DNA from: Asterias amurensis
Taxonomy: Eukaryota > Echinodermata > Asteroidea > Forcipulatida > Asteriidae
NCBI RefSeq assembly: GCF_032118995.1
Contig: NC_092657.1
Span: 493,891-557,890 of the forward strand
Length of the DNA: 64,000 bases
Reading direction: 5' to 3'
The notes under the pieces are model-generated. The model was not told where the DNA came from. It ran no database searches and saw nothing but the letters and a program-made list of their open reading frames with translations. A program made the position numbers and the translations under genes. Below are positions 12,601-22,293 of the stretch, piece by piece. The number at the start of each line of letters is the position of its first letter. Position 1 is the first letter of the stretch.

Positions 12601-15600
12601 AGGGGTTAAAGAGTCGCGGCTGATGATCCAAATCGGAAACTGGGTCCTGATCTTAAGAGATACAGATTGTACAAACTGGCTCTCTTGCCACCTTTTGGTA
12701 ACACATAAAATTATAGATTCCAATGAGCTTTTACGGCATGTACATGTACATGTATCTGCCCGCGGCCAGGCTTGTTTCCTCAGTACTTTGCTTAGTGTTT
12801 TTACATATTTTTAATCTTGTTAAAACTATTGTATTGCTTTAAAAGCAAATTTGTTGCTTAAGCAGCTCTATGAAATTGGCCCCAGTTGTTACGCTTACAT
12901 GCTTAGAGCTGCTTGAGCAGAAAATGTTGCATATAAAGTTTCTGCTTAGCAAAATTAATCAGGATACCGGTCACAGATTGTACATAATGTGATATGACAT
13001 TTTGGCTGGTAACCTTATTCTGGTAAGCATAGTTTTTGTGTGCTTAGCTAATTTTTGTGCTTAAACATCTCTATAAAATTGGGGCCAGGTTGAAGTGGAT
13101 TTGTGTCCCCTTGACATACCTTGAGCATCTCAGCTAGTCCTTTAATTTAAGCTTTTTTGAATTTGGACACAGCTTGGCTGGTAAGCAATTTCTGCTATTT
13201 CTGTGCTTAGCAAGTTTTTGCTCTAATGTATGAAATTGGGGCCAGTGGATCTAACGCACCTTAAGCATCTCAGCCAGTCCTTTAGTACTCTGTATAGCCA
13301 TTACATTCTGCACTTTCTTAGGTAGTTCCTTCAAGATGAGATCCTCGGCAATCAGCGCTCTAAAGCCATACATATGGACGAGGTCATCAACGATGCGACC
13401 CTTCTTGGATCCTGGACCGCCTGCAGGGTGACAAGGGAGGTTGAGAATGGAAACAAATTATTGCTATAGAGCATTAATATCAAGGGTATGGTGGAGGGAT
13501 CTGGATGCTTTAAAGGGAAAGTTAAGTACATTTTACTAAATGGTTTCACTTGGTTTACCGTAGCATTTTAGTGCGCACAATGCAGAGGTTTTGAATAGTA
13601 CTTTTTTTAAATGTGTATTCTGTTTTCTTTAAATATGAGAAAATATTATTAGCTGTTCCAAACTGCTTACCAACCAAAGGAACCAATGGTACATGTTTAA
13701 ATGCAAAACAAAAAATGGCCTGGATACACTTTTGCAAGGGATTATATCAGGGCTCCAACGCGTGTACACTGGACCAAAGGCCAACCCCAGGTCTGCGAGT
13801 TTAGGGTTGGGCCAGTGAATTGACGACTGACCAAGTCCGGTCGGTCTTTTGTTTGTAAATTGAATTAATACGGAAATACCCCACAGTTGAGTATATTTTT
13901 ATATTTAAAAAATAACTTCTTTGAAGTGTAAAAAAAAAAAAATAATAATGAATATTCCGTATATTATTCTTGTATGTTTTATTTTATGATCTGCCTGCCA
14001 TTAGTAATAGTACTATTGTTTTGTTCATAGAGGCTGAAATTCTCCCACATTGTCTCCTCAATAAGCCACCCTGTGCATTGAAATTATCCCAATAATGGTC
14101 TCAATAAGCCAACCTGTGCATTGAAATTCCCCTAATATTGTTCTTGATAAAGCTAGCCAGCGCATTGAAATTCCCTTAATATTGTTCTTGATAAAGCTAG
14201 CCAGCGGATTGAAATTCCCTTAATATTGTTCTTGATAAAGCTAGCCAGCGCATTGAAATTCCCTTAATATTGTTCTTGATAAAGCTAGCCAGGGCATTGA
14301 AATTCCCTTAATATTGTTCTTGATAAAGCTAGCCAGCGCATTGAAAGGAAAACCCTGCATAAAAGTCAACATAAGATTAGAATAGACTGGCCTCCAGGCC
14401 AACAATCCCCACTCAAGCATAATAAAGCCAACATCTGTAAATCAATGGCACAATATGCAATTCGAAAATTATAAAAACATAATATCAAACAGATTTAGGG
14501 GAAGATTTGTTTTAAGTAGCGCTATGGAATTTTAACTGGATTTAATTTGAAGGATTTTTTCAACACAGATATGTGGGGAGATTTAATTAAAGGTACAACT
14601 TAAACAAATTGTTTGAAAGATCAAGGGGGTACATACGCATACGTGTACAACATCATGAATAAATTGAAATACCAACCGTCAAAAACAACACACAAACAAA
14701 CCAACAATGTTTAAAGATTTTATCAAATTTTCAGATCATTGTTTGTTTTTGTTTGTTTAGATGATCTTCCCAACAACAACGCAAACGCTCCCGCAAGGGG
14801 TGTTAACACCTGTCAATAGACAATCTCTCTCAATACAAACATTGGTTTATCATCTATGATTATAAGTGGCACAAATCAATAAGTTGCGATTCAATTACTA
14901 GACGCCAATGCACTGAGTTTGTGCATGCTCGTATCAGGCTTTTGTACATCTTTCACAACTTACATGTAGTCGGTGTAAAAATCTGAAATAGCACTAAAGT
15001 TGCGTGCAAATTACACATAAAAAAGTACACAGCGACAAAAATTATGTACCAGTACAATAGACATTACACAAGGGATGGCAACTGTGTACTCTGTTCATTT
15101 CCCCCTGGAAAAATTGCAACAAGCATAAATTGAACATGGGTAGAGGTGGGGAAAAGTTCCCCAGCAATTTCCAGAGTTTCATTTCTTGCGAACAAAGCTA
15201 TTTGTTTACAAATTATTTAATAACACACCGATACATAAACAGGAAAATAAAAACTCAAAGAAGGGATCTTCTAAACAACGTTTACAGATATTAAATATAT
15301 GTTTGTGTTGTATTTTCTCCATTGGTTATCGTCTTTACAAGTGTTAAGTGTGGAAACGGTTGTACATCTTTTCTGTATGCTATTTTGGTTCTGGCATTAT
15401 TCCAAACTTGAAATTCCAATCAGACAACACTTGGTCAATCATTCATAACAGAGTGTAGAAAATGAAGTCTCTCTACTGACTCCATGTGATGTCATTTCTG
15501 TATTTAATACTCAGCCTTGAAAACACCATGCTGCATAATTAAATTCCATCTTCGGTGAAAGCATTAACATAATATTGTTATAATAAAACAATAAAGTACA

Positions 15601-18337
15601 GGGTGTTGTACGTATACAGACCTGCAATATACTTGAATAACATTTTCAATGTAATTCAAACAGAACTGAGTTATCCTTTCGTAACGAAAAAAATGTATGC
15701 AATGTGATGTCGATTTCTGTTGGACCATCTTAGGGGGCATCAAGGCACAAGCAGGAGCAACAAGGAAATTGCCTCCAGTGCCTTGAAGAAGTAAGTTTCA
15801 AGCCCTTCAGGCCCGAACCCAATTTTATAAGGTTGCTTAGCAGAAAATGCTCTTAAGCAAATTGCTCAGCTCAGCAATATGAGTGGGGCACCAGTGGTAA
15901 CAGAAATGTTGGCTTGTAGCCTGTTTCTGCTAAGTAGCATTTTTCTCTGTTAAGCAAGATTTTGTGATTACAGGGCCCAATTTTATAGAGCTGCTTAAAC
16001 ACAAAATTCTGCTTTTAAAAGCAAAATAATACATGCTTAGTAAAATCAGAATACCAGCCAAGACTCCACTCATTTGTTAATGCTAAGTAAACAATAGCTA
16101 AATACCAGTCACAAGCAATGTCTATGGCATGAAATTTTGGCCAGTAACATGTGTAAACTAAGCAAGCTATTTCCGTGCTTAAGCGGCTCTATTAAATTGG
16201 CCCCTGGGCTGCTTCACAGGGTGCCATGTAATGTGCGCGCATAAAGCAGTATCAATGTATTGGCCTCTGCCCACTCTCATCAAGCTCACTGTCTGATTAA
16301 TACTATGTGAAAATGATGTGTTGATTACAAAACAGGATGTTTTTATTATTCTGTGACTGATAGTTGATAAACACTATCATTACAATACCCTTTAATTTAA
16401 TATTCCGCTCAGTCTTACCCAACGTATTCCACACTGTCCATGTCTAATGAACATTGTGCATTTTAATCAGCCACTTTCCAATAAAGTGTTACTAATGTAT
16501 CCATATGCACGCACACGCACGTGAGTAAACAAAGTGTGTTTTCAACTCTAAAGTCTTTCTAGTGTGGGAAGCTACGGTCCAATGGTTGGCACACAAGAAT
16601 AAAATGTGGACGGCCTGGTCTACAGATTAAAGCTAGGGCAGTCTGCCAATGTAAATCATTTCAAAACATTCTAATTTTTCTTGAAAATAACAGCTGGATA
16701 CTAAGGGATGGTCCTTATTTGCTTTTTTATGGGAATATGAATCATTGGTCTACATACAGATCACAAAATATTTAATCATTAGTTTAAAAAAATGTTTTCA
16801 TTTTTAACTTAAATTCTTTTTAACAATAATTAGACCTGCAAATTTGTGTAATACCAAAACATTTCATACAATATGTACGAGGTGAGAACAGACTTTACAT
16901 ATAATTGATGTTAAATTTGCATCGGGGATAAAGAATATTAATTTTGGTTTTTAGCCATACGTAGATCAGGGCTCGAGACTTTACATACTCAGGGCTTGAG
17001 GTCAGTGTGTCTAGCATCAGGTCAGTAAACTTTTAAATGAAGAGACAAGTCCGGCAGAAGTCAAAGACTTAAATGAGAATTTTAAATATTCTCTCAGTGC
17101 TTGTTAAAAAAAAATTCTTCTAATTATTCATTGACAACCACATTCACATTGCACTACTAGATTCTACAAACTGTACATAAACTTCACATGTTTTGTTTTA
17201 TTTGATGTTGCCATCCAATTGAAAATGAAGGCATTAAATGATTAATGTTGGGATGGGGTGGAGGGGTCGGATCCTTAGTGCATTACTTTCTTCTTTATTT
17301 CTTCTACACGTACTTTGGTACTTGGCATAGTCCTTCAGTCAGGATGCAAACGCCATTGTTTGTTTAGAAACATGAGACCTGACAGACAGTAAGGTGGGGG
17401 GGGGGGGTAACACTAACAAATTTACAGTACTAGAAATACAACTTTTTATGAACAATTATTTTGTATGTTTTGTAGGAGCAAGAAAAATCTTAACTCTAAT
17501 GGTCACTTCTTCGTCATGACAATAAGGGATCAACAATAACCAGTCAAAAAGATTATAATCATAGGGTTTAAAAATAAAATATTGTATGCTATTTAAATAA
17601 ATTATTAAATTTAACTTTCGACCAATCGCACAGCATAGGTAAACACTATTGTCCAAAGGCCCACAACTTAATATAAAATAACAAACCTGTGAACATTTAG
17701 GCTCAATCGGTCATCGGTGTCGGGAGAAATAAACGAGAAAACCCACCCTTGTTTCCGCAAGTTTCGCCGTGTCATGACAAGTGTTTAAAGTGTGGTTAAC
17801 ATGTTATTGCTCAAATTGCAAGATGTCAGTGCAAGTAATCAATTAATAACGGAGACGGGCGTTCCACCCACACACCAGGGCTGAATAGTGAATATGATAT
17901 GAGCTATTTATTTGTATTAATATGTTTGTTTACTTTAAAAAATAAAATGACAATCATTATCAATGCAATGTTAATATTATTAACTTAGCAAAGGATGGCT
18001 CAACTTTTTGTTTTAATTTAAAACTTTTATTTCAAGTTATTCAACATGTTAAAATGCAACAAGCATGACTCAGACTGTGACAAGAGACTGAGCTGTTGAG
18101 TCAACTATTATTAATTGGGATTTTGGCAACTGAACATTATATAATTAATTTGTCTTCGAGCATGTCGAGTAAAATGTAATGTATGTACTTACCAAACACG
18201 AAGACAACGAGTGTTTCATCCTTAGAGACTTCTTCAACATGTTGACCGACCCGAATGCTCACTTTTGGACGGCGGTGAAAAAAACCGTGCTCCTCCTCCT
18301 TTCGCCCCTCGGTTTCCGAGCTATTTCCACAACCCAT
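648..18337 (-). CDS. Adenylate/nucleoside-monophosphate kinase-like protein with degenerate P-loop, 7 exons, 367 aa
   Basis: Exons, in order of transcription: 18193-18337, 13260-13420, 4673-4846, 3146-3338, 2621-2712, 1733-1843, 648-875. All junctions have GT..AG borders and matching phases (1,0,0,1,0,0), giving one 367-residue frame that ends in ADERTGY. I chose the start at MGCGNSS because it is a classic N-myristoylation sequence with a Cys that could be palmitoylated; an upstream in-frame ATG at 18385 is possible. Residues 43-57 read LVVFVFGGPGSKKGR. This is the beta1/P-loop of the adenylate kinase family (usually GGPGSGKGT), but the invariant third Gly is Lys and the following Thr is Arg. 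A later segment with GRLVTVDVACGVADLIW resembles the last strand and helix of that fold, and NTVVIFAF at the end of exon 4 looks like the start of a second beta strand. Catalysis is doubtful; a membrane-tethered pseudokinase is an inference. Coding status is near certain, the family moderately certain, and the specific orthologue is not recognised. Confidence 0.8.
1405..1500. repeat. Dispersed repeat G copy
   Basis: The block around TAGTATGGTTC..GGGAATAATACCAATATGG is a diverged copy of repeats at 46958-47060, 50962-51062 and 51560-51660. These share ATAGTCTGGTTCC and a block like TTGGTCATGTTCC in one orientation or the other. The element's borders are unclear. Confidence 0.4.
1513..1698. mobile_element. 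MITE-C copy
   Basis: Inverted ends GGGTGTGTTCATATAGCTTC and GAAGCTAATTGAACGCACCC. The interior contains short GGGTGAGC and CACTTGGGGCTGACC segments shared with copies at 33465-33679 and 45722-45955. It lies in the last intron of the kinase-like gene. Confidence 0.7.
2220..2610. repeat. GGCAATGACCAGGGGCATGG family repeat with short tandem copies
   Basis: The stretch is rich in CATTGCCTTGGTGCCC and CCATGCCC(CT)CTG units, with four near-identical tandem units between 2450 and 2610. The same family recurs at 10670-10890, 11330-11930, 15725-15800, 22715-22880, 23840-24010, 25815-26235 and 51950-52030, usually as TGGAGGCAATTGCCTCCATG-type palindromic blocks. It is non-coding and lies between exons 4 and 5 of the kinase-like gene and elsewhere. 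Confidence 0.65.
2925..3190. repeat. 65-bp minisatellite made of exon-4 3' ends plus splice donors
   Basis: Four units of 64-66 bp. On the minus strand each reads like AGGACYGTCAAYACGGT..CATATTTGCTTT followed by a donor site. The rightmost copy is the true end of exon 4 (last base 3146, donor GTAAGA). Copies ending near 3082 and 3017 keep GTAAGA and GTAAGC; the copy near 2951 has lost the donor. The spacer carries the GAGGGCGCTCT motif. Confidence 0.85.
3600..3790 (+). repeat. tRNA-like SINE head with a partial tandem duplication
   Basis: GGTGGCGTGGTCTAGTGGTT resembles a Pol III A box region, and GGTTCGAATCCCA is a B box. The B-box part, with the following CTAACCACTGATTTCACAA, is repeated directly at 3722-3790. 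It cannot fold as a functional tRNA because the block between the boxes is too long. Confidence 0.55.
4195..4510. repeat. Four-copy tandem repeat, unit about 81 bp
   Basis: Units start at AGGCTCCTAGTGGATGATAC and contain CCATGCCTTCATCATTAT and GGGGATAACCTTGCCTCAG. A single diverged unit lies at 24301-24420. The array is intronic in the kinase-like gene. Confidence 0.8.
6979..7224. mobile_element. MITE-B, complete copy
   Basis: Perfect termini GGCCCAATTTCATAGAGCTG and its inverse, flanked by CAG on both sides (6976-6978 and 7225-7227). The 246-bp body has internal GCTTAAGCA-type inverted segments and no ORF. Confidence 0.85.
9632..10010. mobile_element. MITE-A copy
   Basis: Ends TTTAAAGCCATTGGACAC and GTGTCCAATGGCTTTAA are inverted repeats bordered by TTAA. 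The internal ACACTGCGAAACG..ACAAGGTTAGG and CCTGTGAAAACTTTGG-like blocks are shared with the other copies in reverse orientation. Confidence 0.8.
11330..11930. repeat. Tandem array of GGCAATTGCCTCCATG units
   Basis: About seven units alternate CACAGAGGCAATTGCCTCC, CATGTCCCTAGTCATTGC and CCAGTTTCAGG(T/C)CTGATAC, with a higher-order period of roughly 65-130 bp. ORFs through it are low-complexity artefacts. Confidence 0.75.
13100..13260. repeat. Tandem duplication of the exon 2 end with adjacent MITE-B tail
   Basis: The 3' end of exon 2 (13260-13292, minus) and its intronic flank, including a MITE-B right end, are repeated about 140 bp away at 13065-13150. That block reads ACCTTGAGCATCTCAGCTAG, against ACCTTAAGCATCTCAGCCAG at the real boundary. 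The second copy has no acceptor and is not an exon. Confidence 0.7.
13421..18192. other. Intron 1 of the kinase-like gene
   Basis: Apart from the 44-bp array, MITE-B copies (15811-15973 and 15974-16203) and a MITE-A fragment (17680-17790), this is AT-rich sequence in which I see no exon. A poly-G run sits near 17397-17408. Confidence 0.6.
14076..14345. repeat. 44-bp tandem repeat, about six copies
   Basis: The unit includes CATTGAAATTCCCTTAATAT and GATAAAGCTAGCCAGCG. The inner copies are almost identical and the outer ones diverge. It lies in intron 1 of the kinase-like gene. Confidence 0.9.
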
Positions 18338-20949
18338 TTCTCGACAAAGTCTCAGATTTGCAGAGCAAAAAACATCACTAAACAACTTTTTAAGAACTTT
18401 AGACGATCAATTCGGAAGAGCTTTCGTGTAATTTTAAAGCAATTAGCTAGAACACCGTTGTATTTGCCGTGATATTTAGAAGAGGATCGCCCACTTTTAC
18501 GGACGGTGCAAGTTCAGAGCGCAGCAGACATCTCATTTTAATTTTTCCAAAATGGCGGCTTCGTGTTGCCATGAGGCTCGTTCCAACGTGACATTTTGTC
18601 ATACATTATCCATTAAAAATTAACAACTATGTTTATACAAATTAAGACAAAAAATATTACAAGGGGCATTGGATTTTTTATGTAGTAAAATTAAATAAAC
18701 AAGTTTGTTTTGTTATACATTAATGAAAAAATATAACCAGGCCGAGGAGAGTACCAATTTGTAAATACCGCAAACGAACGTCATGCAATATTCGTCAAAT
18801 ACCGTCAACTACCGTCAATCACTAACCACACAATCCTATCCACACTACACTTGTTTTTCTTCTGCAAACCTGTGCATTTTAATAATATCCCGGGTCGCTT
18901 AGTATGTTTTTACTTACGGTAATCAATATTGGTCAATCACTAACTATTAGTCAAGCTATTATGAATACATATATCTTCCAATTTGGTTTAAAATCTTGAA
19001 CTTGCTTGAAGGGGTGGGGCGGGTTGTATTCTACCAGGAGCTCTATCAAAGGTCTATTCCAAATTGCAAAATGTTTCCAGCAAACAAAACCCAAACAGTG
19101 AAATCAATAGATAATACAATCTTACATAAGTGATGGGCAGCACTCCAATAAATAAATAAATCACAGCACAAAAATTAATTTAAAGTCTTTCGTTTATTTT
19201 CCAACAACCAATGGTTAAATTTTCCATCATGATTTTTTTCTAAATGTCACCACTAAACAAAAGTGAATATTTTAGTTTACAGGGCAGTTGTTGAACACCA
19301 CTGAATTTGAGTGAGCTTACAGCTACACAAAGCCATGATCAGTCAACCATCAGAGCTTAAGCTTGAAGCATTAGAACGCTAAGCCACCTTACTCTACAAA
19401 TCATTTCAGCATTGAATTGCACTGAGAGAAATAACTTAAATATTACAATAAAAAAACACACAAAGAAAATAAATACATACAATTCAGCAGCAGGTTTTCA
19501 ACTATGATAAAAGTTCCTATTGAGCAGGAAACCAATTCAACTGAACATAGCCAACGATATGTGATTTGAATACATGAGCAAAGACAGTAACTTTCAATAC
19601 ATTGTGATATCAATGCTTAGATGAATAAGTATCTAGTAAAAGATTATATACCCATTTTGTAGAGTACTCTTTGTAAAATGAAAATTAATAAATCCTTATA
19701 CTCATGATATGATGATCAATGAACACCAGGACAGAAAGTCACCAAATACAAACATCACGCAGCGGTTCAGACATTTTCAAGTGTGCTCTGAAATTTTAGA
19801 AGTCTTCTCAGGACCTGTATATATGCAAACAAGATTTATCTAGCGCCCTCAATATGGAAATGGCGCAAGATCACTAGAGAATGTCCAAACGGCTACATGG
19901 ATTACTGTTTAGTGCCTTCCGGATACACTGAAACATGTCCATGGTGCGTACTAGTATACAGAAAATAACAGAAAATATCGAATAGGTTTCTGATGAATAA
20001 TTATGTCAACTTGTGGAAACTGGAAACTGTGGAATTGAATCATATTTGGTTTACGTTAACCCCATGTGTGTGTCTACTTGCCAGGTAGAGTTACACACAT
20101 GGTGTTACCGCAGGCCAAATATATATTGATACCTCACCATGCAATGCCTCAAAACATATATATTGAATCATGCTAATAAGTAAAATAGTTTTCAGGAAGA
20201 AAATGGCAAACATCATCATAATTTATCTTCAGTTTTAAAAAGTTACTGGGAGCAAGACACTATATGGGAGTAAAGCGAAAGTGTATACGTTAATAATGTT
20301 AAATTCACTACAATGATGCAATAAAAAGTACTGAAACTGTCGCTATTTTGAACAAGCTGTTTCTAAACAAGCGGCTGTGACTTGTGACTTGATCACCATG
20401 TCAACATGTATTGAAGTATACAAGTGGGCTGCCCTTAGAAACATCCCAAGCAACAGCCACAGCCACCAATTCAGAATCGACCTTAGTTACTAAAAATAAA
20501 AACAAAGATGGCTACCACACCACGATATAAAAGTCCATGGCAAATATTGGAATATATTTAAATAATATTCACTCAAAAGTTAGAATAGATAAAGGGAGTG
20601 TAGTAGGTTACTGACCCTAATAAATATATGTACATAATCATTAACATAAACTCCACTAACTTCAAGCACACAACTAGTTCTATAATACTATTACAAATTA
20701 TTACGAACACACTAGCATTTTTTGTGGAGAAATTCACAGAATTGAAAACCTCGTCAAAGTCTCATAAACCTGGTTTATATTGATACATGTATCTGAAACA
20801 AAAAGTCGCATCCTCTTAAGGTGATCCCCTGGCTGCCACCTCCCAGGTTGTATCGTAATTTGGGTGTGATCCCTGGCTACACGGCAGTTAACGGTTGTAT
20901 GGCTTCTGACTGGCACCCCAAAGATACTGACAAAATAGGGACACCGCCA

Positions 20950-21060
20950 ATATAGGGCTAGATAGCTCAGTTGGTAGAGCGCCAGCAGGTTAATCCGGAA
21001 GTTGTTGGTTCGAATCCCACTCTAGTCAATTCTTTGTTCAACCCCAAAAATCAAACCTGG
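20950..21060 (+). repeat. tRNA-like SINE head (family S3)
   Basis: TAGCTCAGTTGGTAGAGCGC (A box) and GGTTCGAATCCCAC (B box) are correctly spaced and flanked by the pairing GGCTAGA/TCTAGTC. The anticodon stem is mismatched. The same element, with the shared 5' extension GGGACACCGCCAA and 3' tail TTTGTTCAACCC, occurs at 61310-61425, so it is a dispersed repeat and not a unique tRNA gene. Confidence 0.65.
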
Positions 21061-22039
21061 TTTCACTCTGACACTGAGGTGTTTGGATCTTGTTAGTCTA
21101 ACCAAAAGGATTCAGAGTGCCAAAGTCGTAAGATGGGGAACCGGAGCTGTATCTATTGTTGGAATGCAAAACTTTCAGTAAGCAAATGTTTCAGCAATGG
21201 CCACAATGTTCATAGTCTGCACTGATCAATTGTTGCACCAAGAAAGCTGCTTGCTGAAATGGCGTCTGGTGCACATTTCACATTTCAGCCAAAGTGCCCC
21301 CATCTGGCGTCTTCTTGTCTTCTTTGTCCTGGATGCTAGTATACAAATATTGTAGTCAATATTTTTTTTATAACACCCCAAACATTTCTGAATACTGTAC
21401 TATTATTATTAAGTTACAGACCTGAATGGTACAATCCACGGACGACGCGAATACAGATTGCAAACACTTTTACTGTGCTGCATGTAGTGTCGTGCAATCC
21501 GAAATGGTTACAGACTATTAATTTATCATCCTCGTACACGCAACGGACGTCTGGGTACTGCACGCCGTGTGCTAGTCTTCGGACTAGCGCATGGCAAACC
21601 GACGCACTATCACACGGCCGTCGTCTAGCAAAACTAAGACATGTCATGTGACGCGCTCTAAACCAATGAGCAGGCAGAATACTTGCAAGGGGTGTTATAA
21701 TACTCACTCATAGTACATCAATTAACCTTTAAAGTTGTTATCTATCTACATATTACTGCCGATAAATATAAAAACAAAAAATTCAAAGCCAAGACTTTTT
21801 CCTTCAGTAAGATTTGGTTACACAGTATACAATTGTTGATTGGCGACTTCAAGACACCTGGTGGCAGCAGACACACCAGTTTATGACAGATAGCATCTGT
21901 GTTATAAATTGCATTCTTATTGCAGACCATTCTTATTGGATTGGATAAGTATTAAAGTTCTGGCGGTTCAATGAATTGGGAGAGTGTGCCCACGGGAACC
22001 TTTGAATATCTACCTAAGGGTTAGGGCGCGAGCTAAAGG

Positions 22040-22214
22040 CCTGGTCGCACAGGCCCCGATAACGAGAACGAAAACGAGAACGTTAAAAATGCATGCCCTC
22101 GATTGAATGAATAAGCCGGGGCGCATTCTGCGTGGAGCAATTCAACCAATAGAATGCGTTCTCTTTGCATCGTTTTCGTTTTCATTATCGCTGCAGTGTG
22201 ACTCGTCCTTAAGG
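22040..22214. mobile_element. Inverted-repeat element H
   Basis: The ends contain AACGAGAACGAAAACGAG and CGTTTTCGTTTTCATTATCG, with an inner ATAGAATGCGTTCTCTTTG. A diverged copy lies at 6003-6125. It is a short non-autonomous element without an ORF. Confidence 0.6.
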
Positions 22215-22293
22215 TTAAAAACTTAGAACCATTGAGCAGGTAGTTTTAATGTAAAAGAGAGAGAAAACTCCAAGAACAAACCCTGAAAGCATG

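Larger units (their letters stand above)
4847..13259. other. Large intron (kinase-like gene) filled with repeats
   Basis: No convincing exon was found. It holds MITE-B fragments near 5164-5345, a multi-copy inverted element at 6003-6125 (shared with 22040-22214), a full MITE-B (6979-7224), a MITE-D relative (7262-7409), a full MITE-A (9632-10010), a poly-C tract near 10588-10608, the GGCAATGACC-family array (11330-11930) and MITE-B debris at 12832-13086. Confidence 0.7.
18338..22293. other. Intergenic interval between ric-3 and the kinase-like gene
   Basis: No exon was found. The part just left of 22293 may include the ric-3 3' UTR. It contains a short hairpin at 20060-20107 (CATGTGTGTGTCTACTTG.. 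ACACACATGG), a tRNA-like SINE (20950-21060), repeat family H (22040-22214) and AT-rich unique sequence. The 18338-18560 side is the probable promoter of the kinase-like gene. Confidence 0.55.

Noticed and set aside
14076-14345. CRISPR-like regular repeats
   Set aside because: The copies are contiguous with no unique spacers and lie in a eukaryotic intron, so this is a minisatellite.
20950-21022. Possible functional tRNA gene
   Set aside because: The anticodon stem is mismatched, and a sister copy at 61330 shares flanking sequence, which marks a SINE family.
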